From positions 4,526,001 through 4,590,000 of the forward strand of contig NC_023036.2 of the NCBI RefSeq assembly GCF_000317305.3: 64,000 nt of DNA, written 5' to 3'. The DNA comes from Mycolicibacterium neoaurum VKM Ac-1815D (GTDB lineage Bacteria > Actinomycetota > Actinomycetes > Mycobacteriales > Mycobacteriaceae). Positions 8,384 through 17,083 of this stretch are shown here, one piece after another; position 1 is the first letter of the stretch; each line of letters opens with the position of its first letter. Below the pieces are notes generated by a model. That model had not been told where the DNA came from. It did no database searches and worked only from the letters and a program-made list of their open reading frames with translations. Made by a program: the position numbers and the translations under genes.

Positions 8384-8401
8384 CGGTTGCGCTATGCCCG
8401 A

Positions 8402-9433
8402 TTAAGGTGTCAGCGGTGCTACCTGTCCACCGGTGAGGCGACGGTAGGCGTACACCTGGAACAGGATCGCCAGCGGCGCGGCAACGAGCAGACCGACGTA
8501 GCACAGGAACGATCCGACGGCCAGGATCACCGAGTACAGCAGCCAACTCAGCAGCACCGGAACGAAATTGTTCTTGGTGACGTCGATGCTCAGCTTGATC
8601 GCATCGATGGCCGACAGGTTGCGATCGATCAGCGCCGGAGTCACGAAGAAGGCGAAGATCGACACGATCAAGCCGGGGATGTAGCAGAGCACGCTGCCGA
8701 TGCTGACCGCGATACCGACCAGCAGGGTCGCGATGATCACCGGGCCGATCAGGCGGGGCTTGAAGAACGAACCCGCCGTCACCGGTACCCCGTTGGCGAT
8801 GTCCAGAACACCACCGAAATAGGCCGACGAGATCGCCGCCAACAGCACCAGCAGCACGATGAGGCCGATCACCAGCACGAAGATGCTGGCCCCACCGAGG
8901 CCTGCGCTGTACTCGTAGCTGAAGCCGCTGTCATAGGAGTCGTAGGTAGTGACCCCGCTCGGCGCCACCGCCGCGGCGATGCCGAAGACGATGCCGCCGA
9001 AGATGCCCACCACCAGCGCGTAGACCAGGGTGGGGATGATCAGCGCGCCGGCATTCTTGCTGAACTTGTTCCACGCCCAGGAGAACGCATCGCCGACGCT
9101 GTAGGGCGCGGCACCACCCGGATAGCCCGGCTGTGGGTATCCCGGAGGCGGCGGTGCGAAGCCACCCTGCGGGGGCGGGGGCGGCGGGTAACCACCCTGC
9201 GGCGGAGGCGGGTAACCGCCCTGCGGGGGCGGCGGGTAACCGCCCTGTGGCGGAGGCGGGTAGCCGCCCTGCGGCGGCGGGAAGTTCCCGGGCGGGGGCG
9301 GATAGTCACCCTGCGGCGGGGGCGGCTGGTAACCACCCTGCGAGGGCGGCTGATAGCCGCCCGGCGGGACGTTCTCGGGTGGCGGGAATCCACCGGGCGG
9401 GGTGCTGCCCGGCGGAGGAGGCGGTTGTGTCAT
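8402..9433 (-). CDS. Proline/glycine-rich multi-span membrane protein (Rv2560-like)
   Basis: A 343-aa protein. Residues 1-105 are a low-complexity cytoplasmic tail made of GGYPPPP-type repeats. The rest carries about six membrane segments, starting after SVGDAFSWAWNKFSKN, a motif common to actinobacterial membrane proteins of this kind. It resembles Rv2560 rather than Pra itself. It lies next to two RDD genes with similar Pro-rich tails, giving three such proteins in a row. The function is unknown; proline-rich tails of this sort often cluster proteins at the membrane. Confidence 0.85.
   Translation of the reverse strand: MTQPPPPPGSTPPGGFPPPENVPPGGYQPPSQGGYQPPPPQGDYPPPPGNFPPPQGGYPPPPQGGYPPPPQGGYPPPPQGGYPPPPPPQGGFAPPPPGYPQPGYPGGAAPYSVGDAFSWAWNKFSKNAGALIIPTLVYALVVGIFGGIVFGIAAAVAPSGVTTYDSYDSGFSYEYSAGLGGASIFVLVIGLIVLLVLLAAISSAYFGGVLDIANGVPVTAGSFFKPRLIGPVIIATLLVGIAVSIGSVLCYIPGLIVSIFAFFVTPALIDRNLSAIDAIKLSIDVTKNNFVPVLLSWLLYSVILAVGSFLCYVGLLVAAPLAILFQVYAYRRLTGGQVAPLTP
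9165..9286 (-). repeat. 24-bp tandem repeat encoding GGYPPPPQ
   Basis: Near-identical 24-bp units at 9191-9214, 9215-9238 and 9239-9262, with degenerate copies on either side, code for the QGGYPPPP repeats of the membrane protein. Copy number is likely to vary between strains. Confidence 0.8.
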
Positions 9434-9618
9434 TTCACCTTCTCGTGAGAATTGAGTACCGACAAACGCCGCGCCGTCGGCGCGTGAGGTGAGCCTATGT
9501 CACGCCGGCGGTGTCGCGGCGCTCAAGATCGACATGAGTTTCAGATGAAGTCTGCGGTGCCGCACTTGGAAAATTCTTGGAAGGCACCGACGCGCGGCAC
9601 CTCTCCGTCACAACCTCG

Positions 9619-10128
9619 TCACAGCGGCACGCAGACCGTCTTGACAAGCTTGTCGGCCAACGTCTGTCGTTTCCCATCCCAGAGCGGAAACAGGAAGCCG
9701 ACATAACAGATGACAGCGTCGACGGCGTGCGCCACCTGGCGCACCACCGATGTCACGAATCCGACTGGCTGCCCGGTGTTCTGACCGACGACCTTGAACC
9801 TGAGCACCCCCTTACCCAGACTCGAGCCCGTCCTGCCCTGCTGGAATCCGAAGTTCCACAGCGCGTACGCGACCGCGAGGATCCAGGTCACGGCAAATGC
9901 CACCTGCCCGAACGTCGACGCCCCCGCCGCACACGATTCGGCGCGGGCATATCCCGAATCACTGCTGCCACACACCGTCTCCCGCGTGCCCAGCAGCAAC
10001 GCATACCCGATGCCCTGCAGCACGGCGAAGGGAATGAGGTCGATGACGAATGCCAGCACCCTGCTCAACCACGGGGTGTAGGCATTCGCCGAGGACGAGG
10101 AATCGTCGCCGCTCATGGTGCCGGTCAT
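9619..10128 (-). CDS. RDD family membrane protein, paralog of Pra
   Basis: A 169-aa protein with an RDD domain: segment 1 with the eponymous Arg and Asp in WLSRVLAFVIDLIPFAVLQGIGYALLLGTRETVC, then segments 2 and 3 and the closing FPLWDGKRQTLADKLVKT. The start ATG overlaps the stop of the upstream pra gene (ATGA), so it is read from the same mRNA. It is clearly a tandem duplicate of pra that has lost most of the Pro-rich tail; only a short Ser-rich leader remains. RDD proteins are linked to ion or solute transport in some bacteria, but the mycobacterial role is open. Confidence 0.87.
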   Translation of the reverse strand: MTGTMSGDDSSSSANAYTPWLSRVLAFVIDLIPFAVLQGIGYALLLGTRETVCGSSDSGYARAESCAAGASTFGQVAFAVTWILAVAYALWNFGFQQGRTGSSLGKGVLRFKVVGQNTGQPVGFVTSVVRQVAHAVDAVICYVGFLFPLWDGKRQTLADKLVKTVCVPL

Positions 10129-10751
10129 CGGCCCGGGAGCGCGACCGTCTTCACGATCTTGTCGACCAGCGTCTGCGCCTTGGGATCCCACAGCGGGAAC
10201 AACACGGCGACAAGCCATGGCAGGAAACAGATCACGTTGGCGACGAAGTAGATTAGCTGACGGAGTACCGACATGCCGAAGCCGATCGGACGGCCGGTGG
10301 CCTCTCCCACGATCCGGAATCCCATGATGGCCTTGCCGATGCTGGAACCCGTGGTCCCCTGCCGGTAGCCGTAGTTCCACACGTAATAGGCCAGTGCGAG
10401 AACCCCGCACACCGCAACGGCAACCTGCCCCAGCGTGGAAGCCCCTGTGGCACAGAACGCGCCGAGGTCGTATTGCGAAGTCTCGGTGAGGCACACGGTC
10501 TCCCGGGTACCGAGCAGCAAACCGTAGCCGATTCCCTGCAAGATCAGCGCCGGGACGGCGTCGATCAGGAATGCGAGCACCCGGGTGATCCACGATGTGT
10601 AGGCCGATTTGGGCAACGACGCGGCGGCCTCGACGCCCGGCTGACCGGGCGGCGGGGGCGCGAAACCGCCCGCGGGCGGCGGGGGCGGCGGGTAGCCACC
10701 GGGTGGCGGCGGCGGATAGTCCCCAGCAGGTGGTGGCGGTTGCTCGGTCAT
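10125..10751 (-). CDS. pra: Proline-rich antigen homolog, RDD domain protein
   Basis: A 208-aa protein with a proline-rich N-terminus (GDYPPPPPGGYPPPPPPAGG, roughly residues 10-29) followed by an RDD domain with three or four membrane segments. The RDD signature is in SWITRVLAFLIDAVPALILQGIGYGLLLGTRETVC, and the domain ends with FPLWDPKAQTLVDKIVKTV. This matches the mycobacterial proline-rich antigen Pra (Rv1078, the 36-kDa antigen in M. leprae), which also lies next to cbs. The GTGGTTGC-rich start region of the protein is low-complexity. It forms an operon with the paralog that follows. Confidence 0.9.
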   Translation of the reverse strand: MTEQPPPPAGDYPPPPPGGYPPPPPPAGGFAPPPPGQPGVEAAASLPKSAYTSWITRVLAFLIDAVPALILQGIGYGLLLGTRETVCLTETSQYDLGAFCATGASTLGQVAVAVCGVLALAYYVWNYGYRQGTTGSSIGKAIMGFRIVGEATGRPIGFGMSVLRQLIYFVANVICFLPWLVAVLFPLWDPKAQTLVDKIVKTVALPGR

Positions 10752-10834
10752 GGGACGCCTTCCTGGTGAGGAATTAGCCGGCTCTGCGGCCAGAACCCTA
10801 CCGGAGAAGTCGCTGTCCAGGTCGGTCCCGGCAC

Positions 10835-10887
10835 CGACCGCTTCCAGCGGTCAGTGCCGGTATCGACCGCTTCCAGCGGTCAGTGCC
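10835..10887. terminator. Tandemly duplicated hairpin at the end of cbs
   Basis: A 24-base unit occurs twice (10835-10858 and 10864-10887, period 29). Each contains the perfect stem GACCGC-TTCCA-GCGGTC. The second copy covers the cbs stop codon and the first lies just beyond it, so the mRNA ends in two consecutive hairpins. A duplicated terminator is the simplest reading. Confidence 0.65.
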
Positions 10888-12274
10888 CCACCGGGCCCTT
10901 GGACAGCGAGCCGAGCAGATCGTGGCGGGTCAGCACACCGATCGGTTTGCCGTCCTCGACGACCATCACCGCATCGCAGTCCCGCAACGTCTTTGCCGCG
11001 GTGCCCAGCAGTTCGCCGGAACCGATGAGCGGCAACGGCGCGCTCATGTGCAATGACACCGCATCGGCCAGCTTGGCCCGGCCCTCGAAAACCGCTGAGA
11101 GCAGCTCCCTTTCGGAGACACTGCCGGCGACCTCGCCCGCCATCACGGGCGGTTCGGCGCCAACGACCGGCATCTGGGAGACCCCGTACTCACGCAGGAT
11201 GGTGATGGCGTCGCGCACCGTCTCCGACGGATGGGTGTGCACCAGATCCGGCAGGGCTCCGGACTTGTGCCGCAGCACCTCCCCGACGGTCGGCTCATCG
11301 ATGGAGCCGTCGAGCCTGCTGCGCAGGAAGCCGTAAGAGGACATCCACGAGTCGTTGAACACCTTCGACAGGTAGCCGCGCCCGCCGTCGGGCAGCAACA
11401 CCACCACGACCGCGTCGGGTCCGGCCTTCTCGGCGACCCGCAGCGCGGCGACGACGGCCATACCGCATGATCCGCCGACGAGCAGCGCTTCCTCACGGGC
11501 GAGCCGTCGGGTCATATCGAAGGAATCGGCGTCGGAGACGGCGATGATCTCGTCAGGAATGGCCGGGTCGTAGGCGCTGGGCCAGAAATCCTCGCCGACA
11601 CCCTCCACGAGATAGGGCCTGCCGGTGCCGCCGGAGTACACCGAGCCCTCCGGGTCGGCACCGATGATCTTCACCCGTCCACCGGACACCTCTTTGAGGT
11701 AGCGACCGGTGCCGGTGATGGTCCCGCCGGTACCCACGCCGGCGACGAAGTGGGTGATCTTGCCGTCGGTATCGGCCCAGATCTCCGGACCGGTGGTCTC
11801 GTAATGGCTGGCCGGACCCATCGGGTTCGAGTACTGGTCGGGCTTCCACGCCCCGTCGATCTCCTCGACAAGACGATTGGACACGCTGTAGTAGCTCGCC
11901 GGATCGTCCGGGGCCACCGCGGTCGGGCAGACCACCACCTCGGCACCGTAGGCGCGCAGCACGTTGCGCTTGTCCTCGCTGACCTTGTCCGGGCAGACGA
12001 ACACGCAGTGATAACCGCGCTGCTGGGCCACCAGGGCCAGCCCGACGCCGGTGTTGCCCGAAGTGGGCTCGACGATGGTGCCACCCGGCTTGAGCTCGCC
12101 GGACGCCTCGGCGGCGTCGATCATCTTGACGGCGATGCGGTCCTTGGAACTGCCGCCCGGGTTGAGGTATTCGACCTTGGCCGCCACCACACCGGCACCC
12201 GGTGGGACCACCGAGTTCAGCTGGACCAGCGGGGTGTTGCCGATGAGCTCACTGATATGGCTGGCGATGCGCAT
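10880..12274 (-). CDS. cbs: Cystathionine beta-synthase
   Basis: A 464-aa PLP enzyme that condenses serine (or O-acetylserine) with homocysteine. Residues 1-320 form the fold type II catalytic domain: Lys44 in GGSSKDR is the cofactor lysine, TSGNTG (near residue 70) binds the substrate carboxylate, and GTGGT (near 180) the phosphate. Residues ~335-460 carry a tandem pair of CBS domains that may sense adenosyl ligands. There is no N-terminal heme region. The symbol and context (pra, metB and lipU as neighbours) match Rv1077. Reading of the last codons runs into a tandem hairpin. Confidence 0.95.
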   Translation of the reverse strand: MRIASHISELIGNTPLVQLNSVVPPGAGVVAAKVEYLNPGGSSKDRIAVKMIDAAEASGELKPGGTIVEPTSGNTGVGLALVAQQRGYHCVFVCPDKVSEDKRNVLRAYGAEVVVCPTAVAPDDPASYYSVSNRLVEEIDGAWKPDQYSNPMGPASHYETTGPEIWADTDGKITHFVAGVGTGGTITGTGRYLKEVSGGRVKIIGADPEGSVYSGGTGRPYLVEGVGEDFWPSAYDPAIPDEIIAVSDADSFDMTRRLAREEALLVGGSCGMAVVAALRVAEKAGPDAVVVVLLPDGGRGYLSKVFNDSWMSSYGFLRSRLDGSIDEPTVGEVLRHKSGALPDLVHTHPSETVRDAITILREYGVSQMPVVGAEPPVMAGEVAGSVSERELLSAVFEGRAKLADAVSLHMSAPLPLIGSGELLGTAAKTLRDCDAVMVVEDGKPIGVLTRHDLLGSLSKGPVGH

Positions 12275-12304
12275 GACACCTATCGTGTCAGGCTGCGCGC
12301 AGAC

Positions 12305-13345
12305 TCACCACGTCGCCTCTCGGATGTACTCACCGATCTGGCGCAGCGAGCGCGTCGCTTCCCCCACGAACGGCGAACACAACTGGAAAACGTGGATCTG
12401 ACCGGGCCAGATGCGCACCTCGACGGGAACGCCGGACTCGGCCAGCATCCGGGCCGCCTTTCGCGCATCGTTGAGCAGAACCTCCGAACCCGATACGTGG
12501 ATCAGGGTGCGGGGCAGGCCCGGTTCGATGTGTTCCAGCGGCTCGTAGACCTCCTGGCCGTGCCGCTTGGCGGACTCCTCGACGATGGCGCCCAAAGCCT
12601 CGATGGCGCGCGGCGGGAACATTGCGTCGGTGCGCGAGTTGGGGTGCTGCGCGCGGCTGTCACTGTTGATCTCGAACAGCGGGGACATGGTGACCACCGC
12701 GGCGGGCACCTCGGTGCCCTCGGCCTGCAGGCGCTGGGCGAGGGCGAGGGCGAGGTAGCCGCCTGCCGAATCGCCGGCCAGGACGATGTTGGCGGGGTCA
12801 TAGCCGGTGAGCCGCAGCCATTTGTAGGCGTCGTAGCAGTCGTCGATGGCGCTGGCGATCGAGTGCTTGGGGATCATCCGGTAGTTGACGACGAACACCG
12901 GGCTGTCGGCGAACTTGGACAGTTCGGTGACCATCCGGCCGTGGGTGTTGGCCCCGCAGGTCAAAAACGCCCCGCCGTGCAGGTAGAGGATCACCGAACG
13001 CTTGCCGTCGGCGGGCAACACCCCGGCGGCGCGGATCAGTTGGGCCGTGCAGTGCGGAAGGGCGATCGTGGCGCGCACCGTGCCCGGCGCGGGCCGCAGG
13101 ACGCGGGCGGCGAAGTCGACGAGACCGAACGGCCACGGCAGCTTCGGCACGTGCGATCCGATTGCCAACGTCGGCTTGATCGTCATCATGGCTACCAGTC
13201 CGGCAAGCCTGCCCGCCAGTCCGGCACCGTCTTCGACGATCTCGACAGGACGCCAGTCGCCGACCGGGAAACGCCGCGATTGACGCGCCCTAGCAGGGAT
13301 TATCGCTGCATGTGGGGCCGCGGAGACCCTGCTTGGTGCCGTCAT
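12305..13345 (-). CDS. lipU: Esterase/lipase of the hormone-sensitive lipase family
   Basis: A 346-aa alpha/beta hydrolase. The oxyanion motif YLHGGAFLTCG (HGG type) and the nucleophile elbow GDSAGG are diagnostic of the HSL family; the acid is in the EVLLNDAR region and the His in GQIHVFQL. The protein is cytoplasmic or loosely membrane-associated and hydrolyses short to medium acyl esters. The ATG at 13345 was preferred to the GTG at 13354 because AGGAAG lies 8 bases before it. Placement between cbs and the SGNH hydrolase matches lipU (Rv1076). Confidence 0.9.
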   Translation of the reverse strand: MTAPSRVSAAPHAAIIPARARQSRRFPVGDWRPVEIVEDGAGLAGRLAGLVAMMTIKPTLAIGSHVPKLPWPFGLVDFAARVLRPAPGTVRATIALPHCTAQLIRAAGVLPADGKRSVILYLHGGAFLTCGANTHGRMVTELSKFADSPVFVVNYRMIPKHSIASAIDDCYDAYKWLRLTGYDPANIVLAGDSAGGYLALALAQRLQAEGTEVPAAVVTMSPLFEINSDSRAQHPNSRTDAMFPPRAIEALGAIVEESAKRHGQEVYEPLEHIEPGLPRTLIHVSGSEVLLNDARKAARMLAESGVPVEVRIWPGQIHVFQLCSPFVGEATRSLRQIGEYIREATW

Positions 13346-13480
13346 CGCCACCACTTCCTACGCCGTTGTAGTGCCCGTTGGCCGATAAGTTGTTAGCCAG
13401 GGGGTTGAATTTAGCTTGCTCGCCGTCAATTCGTTAAACAATCCCTGATTCAAATTTGATACCGCGTTCGATACCCCAAT

Positions 13481-14491
13481 GTGACCGCGGTTACTCGCGC
13501 GCCTACTGACTTTGTGAAATCGAGACCTAAAATCGTGATCGTGGGTCGCATCACGTCTGTCGCCGTGGCCGCCGCGGCGCTCGTCTCCACCGGTTCGGCC
13601 TACGTCGGCGCCCGCAACCTGCTGAGCGGCCAGGCCGACCAGGCCCGCCAAACCATCCCGAAATCCTGGGACGCGCCCCCGCGCGCCGACGGTGTCTACT
13701 CCCCCGGCGGCGGACCGGTGCAACGGTGGACCCGCGACACCCCTGTCGACCTGCACCTGATGATCTTCGGCGACTCCACCGCCACCGGGTACGGCAGCAC
13801 CTGCGGCGACGAGGTGCCCGGTGTGCTGCTGGCCCGTGGCCTCGCCGAGGAGTCCGGTAAGCGCATCCGGCTGAGCACCAAGGCCATCGTCGGCGCCACC
13901 TCCAAGGGGCTGTCCGGGCAGATCGATGCCATGTTCGTCGCCGGACCGCCGCCGGATGCGGCCGTCATCATGATCGGCGCCAACGACATCACCAAACCCA
14001 ACGGGCTGGGCCCGTCGGCGCGCCGCGTCGGCCAGGCGGTGGAGCGGTTGCGCAGCGCGGGCGCAGTCGTCGTGGTCGGTACCTGCCCCGACTTCGGCGT
14101 CATCAAGGCCATCCCGCAGCCTTTGCGGTGGGTGACACGCAACCGGGGGCTGCGGCTGGCCCGCGCCCAGGCCGCCGCGGTGCGGGCAGCAGGCGGGGTG
14201 CCGGTGCCGTTCTCGGACCTGCTGGCCCCGCACTTCTACGAGGCACCCGAGGTGTTGTTCTCCGCCGATATGTTCCACCCGTCGGCGGCCGGGTACGAGT
14301 TGGCGGCCAAGCAGCTGCTGCCGGCGCTGTGTCAGGCCCTCGGCGAGTTCAACTCGCAGACGCAGACCGAGGCCGCCCTGGAATCGCGGATGGACGGCAG
14401 TGGTTCGCTGCTGGCCCGGATCGGCAATGTCAGTCGGCTGTGGCGTCGTTCCACCGGGGTCCCCGCACCCATCGTCGTCCCGGCGAGCTAG
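13481..14491 (+). CDS. Secreted SGNH/GDSL-type esterase (Rv1075c-like)
   Basis: A 336-aa hydrolase with an N-terminal hydrophobic anchor (ITSVAVAAAALVSTGSAYVG, residues 25-43) and an SGNH domain: block I FGDSTATGYG (Ser99), block III GANDIT, and block V DMFHPSAAGYE with the Asp and His. It matches the exported esterase Rv1075c, which sits between lipU and fadA3. The GTG start at 13481 has a poor ribosome site; a second GTG at 13514 would shorten it by 11 residues. The enzyme likely deacylates an envelope or exogenous ester. Confidence 0.88.
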   Translation: MTAVTRAPTDFVKSRPKIVIVGRITSVAVAAAALVSTGSAYVGARNLLSGQADQARQTIPKSWDAPPRADGVYSPGGGPVQRWTRDTPVDLHLMIFGDSTATGYGSTCGDEVPGVLLARGLAEESGKRIRLSTKAIVGATSKGLSGQIDAMFVAGPPPDAAVIMIGANDITKPNGLGPSARRVGQAVERLRSAGAVVVVGTCPDFGVIKAIPQPLRWVTRNRGLRLARAQAAAVRAAGGVPVPFSDLLAPHFYEAPEVLFSADMFHPSAAGYELAAKQLLPALCQALGEFNSQTQTEAALESRMDGSGSLLARIGNVSRLWRRSTGVPAPIVVPAS

Positions 14492-14528
14492 CGTAGAGCC
14501 AACCAAGCACTTGTTCACGGAGGTCAAC

Positions 14529-15746
14529 ATGCCCGAAGCCGTCATCGTCGCCACCGCACGCTCACCGATCGGTCGGGCGGGTAAGGGATCGCTGGTCACC
14601 ATGCGTCCCGATGATCTGGCCGCGCAGATGGTGCGCGCCGCCCTGGACAAGGTGCCCTCGTTGGACCCCCGCGATATCGACGACCTGATGATGGGCAGCG
14701 CACAGCCCGCCGGCGAGGCCGGCTACAACATCGGCCGTGCCGTCGCCGTCGAGCTCGGTTACGACTTCCTGCCCGGTACCACCGTCAACCGGTACTGTTC
14801 CTCCTCCTTGCAGACCACCCGGATGGCGTTCCACGCGATCAAGGCCGGCGAGGGTGACGTCTTCATCTCCGCCGGTGTCGAGACGGTGTCGCGGTTCGCC
14901 GTCGGCGCCGCCGATGGTGCGCCGAACTCCAAGAACCCCCTGTTCGACGAGGCCCAGGCACGCACCATCAAGCAGGCCGAGGACGAATCCACCTGGCACG
15001 ATCCCCGCGAGGACGGCCTGATCCCGGACGTCTACATCGCCATGGGCCAGACCGCCGAGAACGTCGCCACCTTCACCGGCATCAGCCGCGAGGATCAGGA
15101 CCACTGGGGCGTGCGGTCGCAGAACCGCGCCGAAGAGGCCATCAAGAGCGGCTTCTTCGCCCGCGAGATCTCCCCGGTGACCCTGCCCGACGGCACCGTC
15201 GTCTCCACCGATGACGGTCCGCGCGCCGGCACCACCTACGAGAAGATCAGCCAGCTCAAGCCGGTGTTCCGCCCGAACGGCACGATCACCGCGGGTAACG
15301 CCTGCCCGCTGAACGACGGCGCGGCGGCCGTCATCATCATGAGCGATACCAAGGCCAAGGAGCTCGGCCTGACCCCGCTGGCGCGCATCGTGTCCACCGG
15401 CGTGTCCGGGCTGTCGCCGGAGATCATGGGCCTCGGCCCGATCGAGGCCATCCGCAAGGCGCTGGCCAAGGCCGGCAAGACGATCTCCGATATCGACCTG
15501 GTCGAGATCAACGAGGCCTTCGCGGTGCAGGTGCTCGGTTCGGCGCGCGAACTGGGTATCGACGAGGACAAGCTGAACGTCTCCGGTGGCGCCATCGCGT
15601 TGGGCCACCCGTTCGGCATGACCGGCGCCCGCATCACCGCGACACTGCTCAACAACCTGGCCACCCACGACAAGACCTTCGGCATCGAGTCGATGTGCGT
15701 CGGCGGCGGGCAGGGCATGGCGATGGTCGTCGAGCGCCTCTCCTGA
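14529..15746 (+). CDS. Acetyl-CoA acyltransferase (thiolase), FadA3-like
   Basis: A 405-aa thiolase that cleaves 3-ketoacyl-CoA in beta-oxidation. Cys90 (NRYCSSSLQT) is the nucleophile, GHPFGMTGAR supplies the His, and CVGGGQG near the C-terminus the second catalytic Cys. NEAFAVQ is the conserved active-site NEAF motif. The start follows GGAGGTCAAC and removes an in-frame 5' extension that overlaps the SGNH gene. By order this is Rv1074c (fadA3). It is followed by a strong palindrome before purT. Substrate range cannot be read from sequence. Confidence 0.93.
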   Translation: MPEAVIVATARSPIGRAGKGSLVTMRPDDLAAQMVRAALDKVPSLDPRDIDDLMMGSAQPAGEAGYNIGRAVAVELGYDFLPGTTVNRYCSSSLQTTRMAFHAIKAGEGDVFISAGVETVSRFAVGAADGAPNSKNPLFDEAQARTIKQAEDESTWHDPREDGLIPDVYIAMGQTAENVATFTGISREDQDHWGVRSQNRAEEAIKSGFFAREISPVTLPDGTVVSTDDGPRAGTTYEKISQLKPVFRPNGTITAGNACPLNDGAAAVIIMSDTKAKELGLTPLARIVSTGVSGLSPEIMGLGPIEAIRKALAKAGKTISDIDLVEINEAFAVQVLGSARELGIDEDKLNVSGGAIALGHPFGMTGARITATLLNNLATHDKTFGIESMCVGGGQGMAMVVERLS

Positions 15747-15752
15747 TTTCTC

Positions 15753-15799
15753 ACGACGCCGCGGCGGGGGTGCATACTGCGCCTCCGCCGCGGCGTCGT
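15753..15799 (+). terminator. Hairpin between the thiolase gene and purT
   Basis: A perfect 15-bp stem: ACGACGCCGCGGCGG (15753-15767) and its complement at 15785-15799, with a 17-base loop. It begins 7 bases after the thiolase stop and ends 21 bases before the purT start. Confidence 0.7.
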
Positions 15800-15819
15800 T
15801 GTGCATAAACTCCCTGCCG

Positions 15820-17019
15820 ATGACCACACTCGGAACACCCCTGTCCCCGCACGCCACCCGGGTGATGCTGCTCGGCTCCGGTGAGCTCGGTCGCGAAGTC
15901 CTGATCGCGCTGCAGCGCCTGGGCGTCGAGACCATCGCCGTCGACCGCTACCCGAACGCGCCGGGGCACCAGATCGCCCACCATGCGCGGGTGCTGGCGA
16001 TGACCGATGCCGACGCTCTGCGCGAGCTCATCGAAACCGAGAAGCCGGATCTGGTGGTGCCCGAGATCGAGGCCATCGCGACCCCGGTGCTCGAGGAGCT
16101 CGAGAACGCCGGCGCGGTGCGGGTCATCCCGACGGCGCGGGCGGCCCGGCTGACCATGGACCGCGAGGGGATCCGGCGCCTGGCGGCCGAGACCCTCGGC
16201 GTGCCGACCAGTCCGTACCGATTCTGCGATTCGCTGGCGGAGCTTCGGGCCGCGGTCGACGAGATCGGCTACCCGTGCGTGGTCAAGCCCGTGATGAGCA
16301 GTTCGGGCAAGGGGCAGAGCAAGATCGACGGACCCGACGGTGTCGAACCCGCATGGGAATACGCCATGTCGGGCAGCCGGGTCAGCAACACCCGCATCAT
16401 CGTCGAGGGCTTCATCGATTTTGACTACGAGATCACGCTGCTGACGGTGCGCGGTGCCGGCACGTCCGCTGCGATACAAACACAGTTCTGCGAGCCCATC
16501 GGGCACCGACAGGTCAGCGGCGATTATGTGGAGAGCTGGCAGCCGCATCCGATGTCGGCCGCCGCGCTGGAGTCGGCCCAGCAGATCGCCGCCGCGGTGA
16601 CCGAAAACCTCGGCGGGCAGGGCATTTTCGGGGTCGAGCTGTTCGTCAAGGGCGACCAGGTGTGGTTCAGCGAGGTCAGTCCCCGCCCGCACGACACCGG
16701 CATGGTCACGATGATCACGCAGTGGCAGAACGAGTTCGAGCTGCACGCCAGGGCCATCCTCGGCCTGCCGGTGGACACCACGCTCAAGACGCCCGGCGCC
16801 AGCGCGGTCATCTACGGCGGCGTGGACGCCTCCGGGGTGGTGTTCGACGGGGTGGACGAGGCGTTGCGGGTGCCGCGCACCGATATTCGGCTGTTCGGCA
16901 AGCCGGAGAGCTTCGTCAAGCGCCGCATGGGCGTGGCGCTGGCCTACGACGCCGATGTCGACACGGCGCGGGCCAATGCCGCCGAGGCGGCGAGTCGGGT
17001 CACCCCGCGCGTCCCCTAA
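15820..17019 (+). CDS. purT: Formate-dependent phosphoribosylglycinamide formyltransferase
   Basis: A 399-aa ATP-grasp enzyme that adds formate to GAR using ATP, the folate-independent route for the third step of purine synthesis. The N-terminal GSGELGREV is the substrate-binding loop, KPVMSSSGKGQS in the middle is the ATP-grasp loop, and EVSPRPHDTGMVT holds the metal-binding and catalytic residues. The start MTTLGTPLSPHATRV was chosen over an earlier in-frame Met because homologs begin there. It is an extra gene relative to the M. tuberculosis order, where purT is elsewhere (Rv0389). Confidence 0.95.
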   Translation: MTTLGTPLSPHATRVMLLGSGELGREVLIALQRLGVETIAVDRYPNAPGHQIAHHARVLAMTDADALRELIETEKPDLVVPEIEAIATPVLEELENAGAVRVIPTARAARLTMDREGIRRLAAETLGVPTSPYRFCDSLAELRAAVDEIGYPCVVKPVMSSSGKGQSKIDGPDGVEPAWEYAMSGSRVSNTRIIVEGFIDFDYEITLLTVRGAGTSAAIQTQFCEPIGHRQVSGDYVESWQPHPMSAAALESAQQIAAAVTENLGGQGIFGVELFVKGDQVWFSEVSPRPHDTGMVTMITQWQNEFELHARAILGLPVDTTLKTPGASAVIYGGVDASGVVFDGVDEALRVPRTDIRLFGKPESFVKRRMGVALAYDADVDTARANAAEAASRVTPRVP

Positions 17020-17020
17020 C

Positions 17021-17083
17021 CGTTGACTCTGCGCCGACGGCGCGAAAGTGCGAGTAGCCGACGCCCTCAACGCAAAGTCAACG
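17021..17083 (+). repeat. 63-bp palindromic repeat, copy A
   Basis: An element framed by inverted arms CGTTGACTCTGCG and CGCAAAGTCAACG, with an inner GCGCGAAAGTGCGAG core. A second copy of the same length and orientation lies at 18005-18067 with about ten differences. The right arm of copy A supplies the last codons and stop of the DUF559 gene. It may act as a terminator between purT and that convergent gene. Confidence 0.8.

Noticed and set aside
6644..9448. A 934-codon plus-strand frame over the GPP34 gene, metB and the Pro-rich gene.
   Set aside because: It is antisense to metB and the membrane protein, both with clear motifs; its sequence is Arg/Gly/His-rich with no domain.
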